A stretch of DNA of 5,468 nt. Source: Burkholderiales bacterium. GTDB lineage: Bacteria > Pseudomonadota > Gammaproteobacteria > Burkholderiales > Burkholderiaceae. Location: assembly GCA_947372535.1 (NCBI GenBank), contig CANBUA010000292.1, forward strand, positions 1-5,468, in the 5' to 3' direction. Shown piece after piece: positions 5,201-5,468 of this stretch; positions within the stretch are counted from its first letter, which is position 1, and each line of letters begins with the position of its first letter. The notes beneath the pieces were generated by a model. It saw nothing but the letters and a program-made list of their open reading frames with translations. It did not search any database and was not told the DNA's origin. Position numbers and translations under genes: made by a program.

Positions 5201-5468
5201 GACCGACCTGTCCCCAACCGATGACATCGAGTCCACCACCATGTTCATACCGGGCACCATGTCACCGGTCGCCTTTGGGGCGGGTGCACAAGTTCGCGGC
5301 TTTCAGACGCAGTCATTGGCAGCTGCACACATGGCGGCGCGGCGTTCACATACCGAGCTCGATCAAGCAATGTCAGGTTGTGGGGTAGACCTGCCCTAAG
5401 CCGAGGGGAGCCATCACGGTCAGCTTTGAGCCGCCGCCGACATTCGGTGTCGAATCACCTGCGGCAGC
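5201..5468. other. Region without a recognisable gene at the right edge
   Basis: No gene can be supported in these 268 bases. A plus-strand frame beginning inside the hydrolase gene and ending with TAA at 5397-5399 (ATG at 5241, 52 codons) has no visible ribosome binding site or family features. A minus-strand frame open from the edge to 5373 (31 codons) is too short to judge. Candidate structures are CGATG-A-CATCG (5219-5229), a bulged hairpin CACC/CGCC with GGCG/GGTG (5263-5286) and ATTCG-GTGT-CGAAT (5442-5455). None has a T-run, so no clear terminator for the operon was found. Confidence 0.5.

Noticed and set aside
5151..5399. Plus-strand ORF of 82 codons overlapping the end of the hydrolase gene
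   Set aside because: The start lies inside the hydrolase gene, there is no ribosome binding site, and the composition and motifs do not suggest a real protein.
5442..5455. ATTCG-GTGT-CGAAT inverted repeat near the right edge as a terminator or attachment site
   Set aside because: It has five pairs only, no T-run, and neighbouring alternative pairings of similar strength; it is consistent with chance.

Overview
This is a GC-rich window of roughly 60% with compact gene spacing and protein families typical of Betaproteobacteria, most likely order Burkholderiales and perhaps Comamonadaceae. That placement is an inference from gene content and codon choice; no rRNA or other marker gene is present. 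No tRNA, CRISPR array, insertion sequence or transposase was seen.

Left part (1-793, plus strand): the 3' end of a sulfite-oxidase-fold molybdopterin-dependent oxidoreductase. It is followed, after a hairpin overlapping its stop codon, by a small exported protein made almost entirely of Met-x-Lys-Asp-x pentapeptide repeats. A terminator-like hairpin closes this unit. Middle part (794-2474, plus strand): a LysR-type regulator with a TTG start, a 19-codon mini-ORF of unknown meaning, then a hot-dog-fold thioesterase of the THEM6/FcbC-like type with a near-perfect Shine-Dalgarno site.

Right part (2475-5200): a second LysR-type regulator on the minus strand, divergent from a two-gene plus-strand unit. 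That unit encodes a nu-class-like glutathione S-transferase and, 31 bases later, an exported metallo-beta-lactamase-fold hydrolase that closely resembles methyl parathion hydrolase (MPH). The usual logic of LysR gene pairs suggests the regulator controls the GST-hydrolase operon in response to a small molecule.

The most notable point is the hydrolase. All seven metal ligands of MPH can be placed. At the five positions that, as I recall, converted an ancestral dihydrocoumarin hydrolase (lactonase) into MPH, this protein has ancestral-like residues. It therefore looks like a pre-organophosphate lactonase in its native operon, not on a pesticide-degradation transposon. The last 268 bases hold no gene that I can support.
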